Positions 4,925 through 7,502 of a stretch of DNA of 7,502 bases are shown here, one piece after another. The stretch lies in contig CAMHMM010000092.1 of the NCBI GenBank assembly GCA_946186215.1, positions 1-7,502 of the forward strand. Reading direction: 5' to 3'. Each line of letters begins with the position of its first letter. The first letter of the stretch is position 1. Origin of the DNA: an uncultured Ruminococcus sp. GTDB taxonomy: Bacteria > Bacillota > Clostridia > Oscillospirales > Ruminococcaceae. The position numbers and the translations under genes are program-made. The notes under the pieces are model-generated. The model was not told where the DNA came from. It searched no databases and worked only from the letters and a program-made list of their open reading frames with translations.

Positions 4925-6802
4925 ATGAAAAAAATACACAGCATCTCAAAAGTCGTTGTTACTGCAGTACTCATATCTTCTATGTCAGCGGCTGTAATGC
5001 CTGTAAGTACATTTGCAGCAACCTCTTCATCAGCACAATTCTCTTCAAACTCTTCATCACAGACGATCAAATACGGTAAAGTGACATCTGTAAGTAATTC
5101 AAAAATAACAGTAGCCCTCGGAGAAGTGGATATGCCTCAGATGAACGGTCAAGCCGGTACTCCGCCTGAAATGCCCAACGGAAATACACAGAGCGGTCAG
5201 AACAACACCCCTCCCGAAATGCCACCTGATGGCTTTGGCGGACAAGGTATGCAGGGCGGGATGCCTCCCCAGATGCCAGACGGCATGGCAGGCGGACAGA
5301 ACGGTACTCCACCTCAGATGCCCGGTGGTATGCCGAACGGACAGAATGGCACTCCTCCTCAAATGAACAACGATAATATCAGCTTTACTTCAAACGGTGA
5401 AAGTCTTACTATTTCCGTGAGCGGTGTAACCATAACCAAAATGGGGCAGACTGCATCGGTATCTGATATTTCCAAGGGCGATATACTCACACTTGTATAT
5501 AATGGAAATGAAATAACAGAAATAAAGATAGGAGTTGATCCGTTTGGTATGAAGGGCGGAGCTCCTATGGGACAAGGAGCACCTCATAGTTCTGTATCTG
5601 TAGATGTGACAGGAAAATATACCGCAAGTGGTAAGAGTCTTTCCGCAACTTCAAAAACATTGAAGTCTACCGCATCTGATGTATCTGTTGTACTGGCAGA
5701 AAATAGCGGGAAATTCACATTGAAGAAATGCAAGCTCTACAAGTCGGGGGACACATCAAGTGAAGACGGCTCGAATTTCTACGGACTCAATGCAGTAATT
5801 ACTGCAGAGGCAAACAGTACGGTAAAAGTAACAGATTCATATATAGAATCCGATTCCGAGGGCTCTAACGGAGTATTCGCAACAGGTACTGATGCAAAGA
5901 TAACAGTCAAGGATACTACCATAGTTACAAAATCCAACTCATCACGCGGTCTTGACGCTACTCTTGGAGGCAGCGTAACCGGAACAAATGTCAAAATAAC
6001 AACGAGCGGAGCACACTGCGCAGCTCTGGCAACTGACAGGGGCGGCGGAACGATAAAGGCGACCTCTTCCACTCTCAATACATCAGGAGACGGATCTCCC
6101 TGCATATATTCCACAGGAGACATCACTGCTGTCAAATGCACAGGAAAAGCAACAGGATCTCAGATAGCCGTAGTAGAGGGTAAAAACTCCATTACACTTT
6201 CAAACTGTACTCTCACAGGTGCAGGTAAAGACGGCGTTATGCTTTATCAGAGCACATCCGGTGATGCAGAGGTCGGAACGGCAGTATTCACTGCAACTTC
6301 AAGCAAGCTTAAGACCACTTCAACAGGTCCCATGTTCTATGTGACAAATACGGATGCAGTCGTAAACCTTAAAAACACAACCCTAAGCTTTTCTTCCGGC
6401 GTGCTTGTAAAGGCATCTGGTAATAACACCAACAACTGGGGCACACCCGGCAAAAACGGTGGAAAGCTGGAGTTCAATGCTAAAAAACAGACACTTAAGG
6501 GCGATATTGTTTGTGATGAAATAAGCAGTGTTGATCTTTCACTTAAATCGTCATCGGAATTTACAGGAGCGATAGACACGGAAAATACAGGCGATGTGAG
6601 CTTAACTCTTGACAAGTCCTCGGTATGGAATGTTACTGCTGATTCCTATGTAACATCACTCACTGACAGCGACAGCACATTCTCTAACATCAAGTCAAAC
6701 GGAAATACTATATACTATGATGCGACAAACACTGCAAATTCCGCTCTTAACGGAAAGACGATATATCTTTCGGATGGAGGAAAAATAACACCGGCCCCAT
6801 AA
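4925..6802 (+). CDS. Secreted repetitive beta-helix-like protein with Met/Pro/Gly-rich insert
   Basis: AAGGAG (4911-4916) lies 8 bases before the ATG. The 625-residue protein begins with a Sec signal peptide (KK, a hydrophobic stretch at 10-25, probable cleavage after STFA-A near 31-32) and a Ser-rich linker. Residues 48-68 and 150-204 look like the two halves of a small beta domain resembling DUF5666 (YGKVTSVSNSKITV; VSDISKGDILTLVY). Between them is an insert at 69-148 rich in Met, Pro, Gly and Gln, with four GQxxTPP[EQ]M repeats. Residues about 222-580 are strand-rich with recurring short T/S/N/D-containing turns and motifs such as VKVTDSYIES, ITVKDTTIVT and ITLSNCTLTG, typical of a right-handed parallel beta-helix. 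The distant likeness is to secreted polysaccharide-binding proteins such as Cthe_2159. There is no LPXTG, dockerin, SLH domain or C-terminal helix, so it is probably released or non-covalently attached. A role in glycan binding or adhesion is inference; I see no recognisable catalytic triad. Confidence 0.85.
   Translation: MKKIHSISKVVVTAVLISSMSAAVMPVSTFAATSSSAQFSSNSSSQTIKYGKVTSVSNSKITVALGEVDMPQMNGQAGTPPEMPNGNTQSGQNNTPPEMPPDGFGGQGMQGGMPPQMPDGMAGGQNGTPPQMPGGMPNGQNGTPPQMNNDNISFTSNGESLTISVSGVTITKMGQTASVSDISKGDILTLVYNGNEITEIKIGVDPFGMKGGAPMGQGAPHSSVSVDVTGKYTASGKSLSATSKTLKSTASDVSVVLAENSGKFTLKKCKLYKSGDTSSEDGSNFYGLNAVITAEANSTVKVTDSYIESDSEGSNGVFATGTDAKITVKDTTIVTKSNSSRGLDATLGGSVTGTNVKITTSGAHCAALATDRGGGTIKATSSTLNTSGDGSPCIYSTGDITAVKCTGKATGSQIAVVEGKNSITLSNCTLTGAGKDGVMLYQSTSGDAEVGTAVFTATSSKLKTTSTGPMFYVTNTDAVVNLKNTTLSFSSGVLVKASGNNTNNWGTPGKNGGKLEFNAKKQTLKGDIVCDEISSVDLSLKSSSEFTGAIDTENTGDVSLTLDKSSVWNVTADSYVTSLTDSDSTFSNIKSNGNTIYYDATNTANSALNGKTIYLSDGGKITPAP
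5147..5365 (+). repeat. Four in-frame GQxxTPP[EQ]M coding repeats
   Basis: Nine-codon units occur at 5147-5173 (GQAGTPPEM), 5195-5221 (GQNNTPPEM), 5294-5320 and 5339-5365 (both GQNGTPPQM). The last two encode identical peptides but differ at four synonymous positions in 27 bases. The repeats are therefore not fresh duplications, and the peptide appears to be held by selection. Confidence 0.75.
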
Positions 6803-6818
6803 GATCATATAGCAAATT

Positions 6819-6848
6819 AAGGAGACAGCACCCACTGTCTCCTTTTTT
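6819..6848 (+). terminator. Intrinsic terminator after the secreted-protein gene
   Basis: AAGGAGACAG (6819-6828) and CTGTCTCCTT (6835-6844) form a perfect 10-bp stem around the loop CACCCA, followed by a run of six T (6843-6848). It begins 16 bases after the TAA at 6800-6802. The minus-strand version is followed by a weaker AAUUUG tail and lies 18 bases beyond the stop of the convergent AraC gene, so it may also serve that gene. Confidence 0.9.
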
Positions 6849-6865
6849 CAGCCATCTTGTCTTTA

Positions 6866-7502
6866 TCATCTTGAGCCTATACATTTACGATATTCTGTCG
6901 GTGTCTGTCCTGTTTGTTTCCTGAATCTGCGGATAAAGTTGTATTCATTTGAATAACCACATCGATGAGCTATCTCCCGGATATTCAGATTTGTTGATGA
7001 CAACAGCCGTTTCGCACGGTCAATACATCCTTTTGTAACATCGCTCATTACACTTGTCCCGAACATTCTTCTGTATGTGTGTTGGAATGAAGAACGGCTC
7101 ATACTCACCGATGCTGCCATTTCATCAACAGACATCACCTTGTTGGGTTCATTTATAAGTACTGCTCTGAGTTGAGTCATACGATGGTTTCTTTCTTTAT
7201 AGTCACTGATGGAAAGAGATGTATTAAAATGCGACTGAGCTTATACATGAAAAGCTGCATATAGTGTTCTTCTATCTTTTCCCGATATTTCTGCTCCGAA
7301 TAGTGCTCAAATGCGAGTATATGGATGATCTCGGACAGTTCTTCGGCATCACCGATATTTATCGGCTTATCAAACGGAATATCCAGATCCGAAACGAATG
7401 CTTCATCTTCTTCATCCATGACAAGATATATCCAGTCATCTGTGTACCCCTGACCATTGCCATAATATACGCAAGGTGTCTGCGGTCTGAAAAGGATAAA
7501 GG
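6866..7502 (-). pseudogene. AraC-family transcriptional regulator, frameshifted, N-terminus outside window
   Basis: The gene enters from the right edge, with 7500 the first complete codon, and stops with TGA at 6866-6868. One frame gives the end of a cupin-type sensor domain (FILFRPQTPCVYYGNG, then IPFDKPINIGDAEELSEII, then a HYMQLFMYKLS helix) and then degenerates to a TGA at 7177-7179. The frame one position over is open from 7240 and gives SHFNTSLSISDYKERNHRM, then MTQLRAVLINEPNKVMSVDE and the complete DNA-binding domain: helix-turn-helix units SVDEMAASVSMSRSSFQHTY and NIREIAHRCGYSNEYNFIRR, and the family end TGQTPTEYRK. The switch lies near 7231-7236, at AGT-CG-CAT, where a single missing base would restore the frame. 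The usual sensor and DNA-binding halves would be separated, so the regulator is probably inactive as written. It converges on the secreted-protein gene; its own target is unknown. Confidence 0.88.

Noticed and set aside
5779..6141. A 120-codon minus-strand open frame inside the secreted-protein gene.
   Set aside because: It is antisense to a long, signal-peptide-bearing gene with its own ribosome binding site and terminator; no start signal and low-complexity composition.

Overview
The window looks like a chromosomal piece of a gut- or rumen-type Clostridia, most like Ruminococcus or other Oscillospiraceae. The signs are Gram-positive style ribosome binding sites (AGGAGG/GGAGG/AAGGAG), moderate base composition, abundant AraC-type sugar regulators, and a secreted low-complexity plus beta-helix surface protein. 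The species assignment is inference; no marker gene is present.

Layout, left to right. (1) 1-258, minus strand: the start of a YezG-like immunity gene running off the left edge, preceded by the last ~45 codons of an unknown gene, probably a polymorphic-toxin C-terminus. This stretch is AT-rich (75 G+C in 240 bases by hand count, about 31%). (2) 254-1554, minus strand: a metal-type (Zn/Mn/Fe, ABC-3 family) ABC transporter pair, an ATPase followed by a permease. The ATPase is frameshifted before its H-loop. The permease is cut off at residue 199, exactly where the AT-rich toxin/immunity DNA begins. (3) 1555-1864: a non-coding spacer with two strong hairpins and a four-copy 9-bp tandem repeat. 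(4) 1865-3846, minus strand: a two-gene sugar-catabolism operon, a TIM-barrel sugar isomerase/epimerase (intact) overlapping a Gfo/Idh/MocA oxidoreductase interrupted by one in-frame TGA. (5) 3847-3973: a compact divergent promoter region. (6) 3974-4771, plus strand: an intact AraC-family regulator that probably controls the operon divergent from it. (7) 4925-6802, plus strand: a 625-residue secreted protein with a Met/Pro/Gly-rich repeat insert and a repetitive beta-helix-like body, closed by a clear intrinsic terminator. (8) 6866-7502, minus strand: a second AraC-family regulator, frameshifted in the middle and running off the right edge.

The most striking point is the concentration of broken genes: four of the eight recognisable genes carry a truncation, frameshift or nonsense codon, while the interleaved isomerase, first AraC regulator and secreted protein are intact. 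Either this is a decaying, recently rearranged accessory locus, or the underlying assembly has indel errors. The permease lesion coincides with a sharp composition change, so it is a real or chimeric junction rather than a base-call error. I see no clearly new multi-gene system; the best leads are the toxin/immunity junction, the Met-rich insert in the secreted protein and the 9-bp repeat array.
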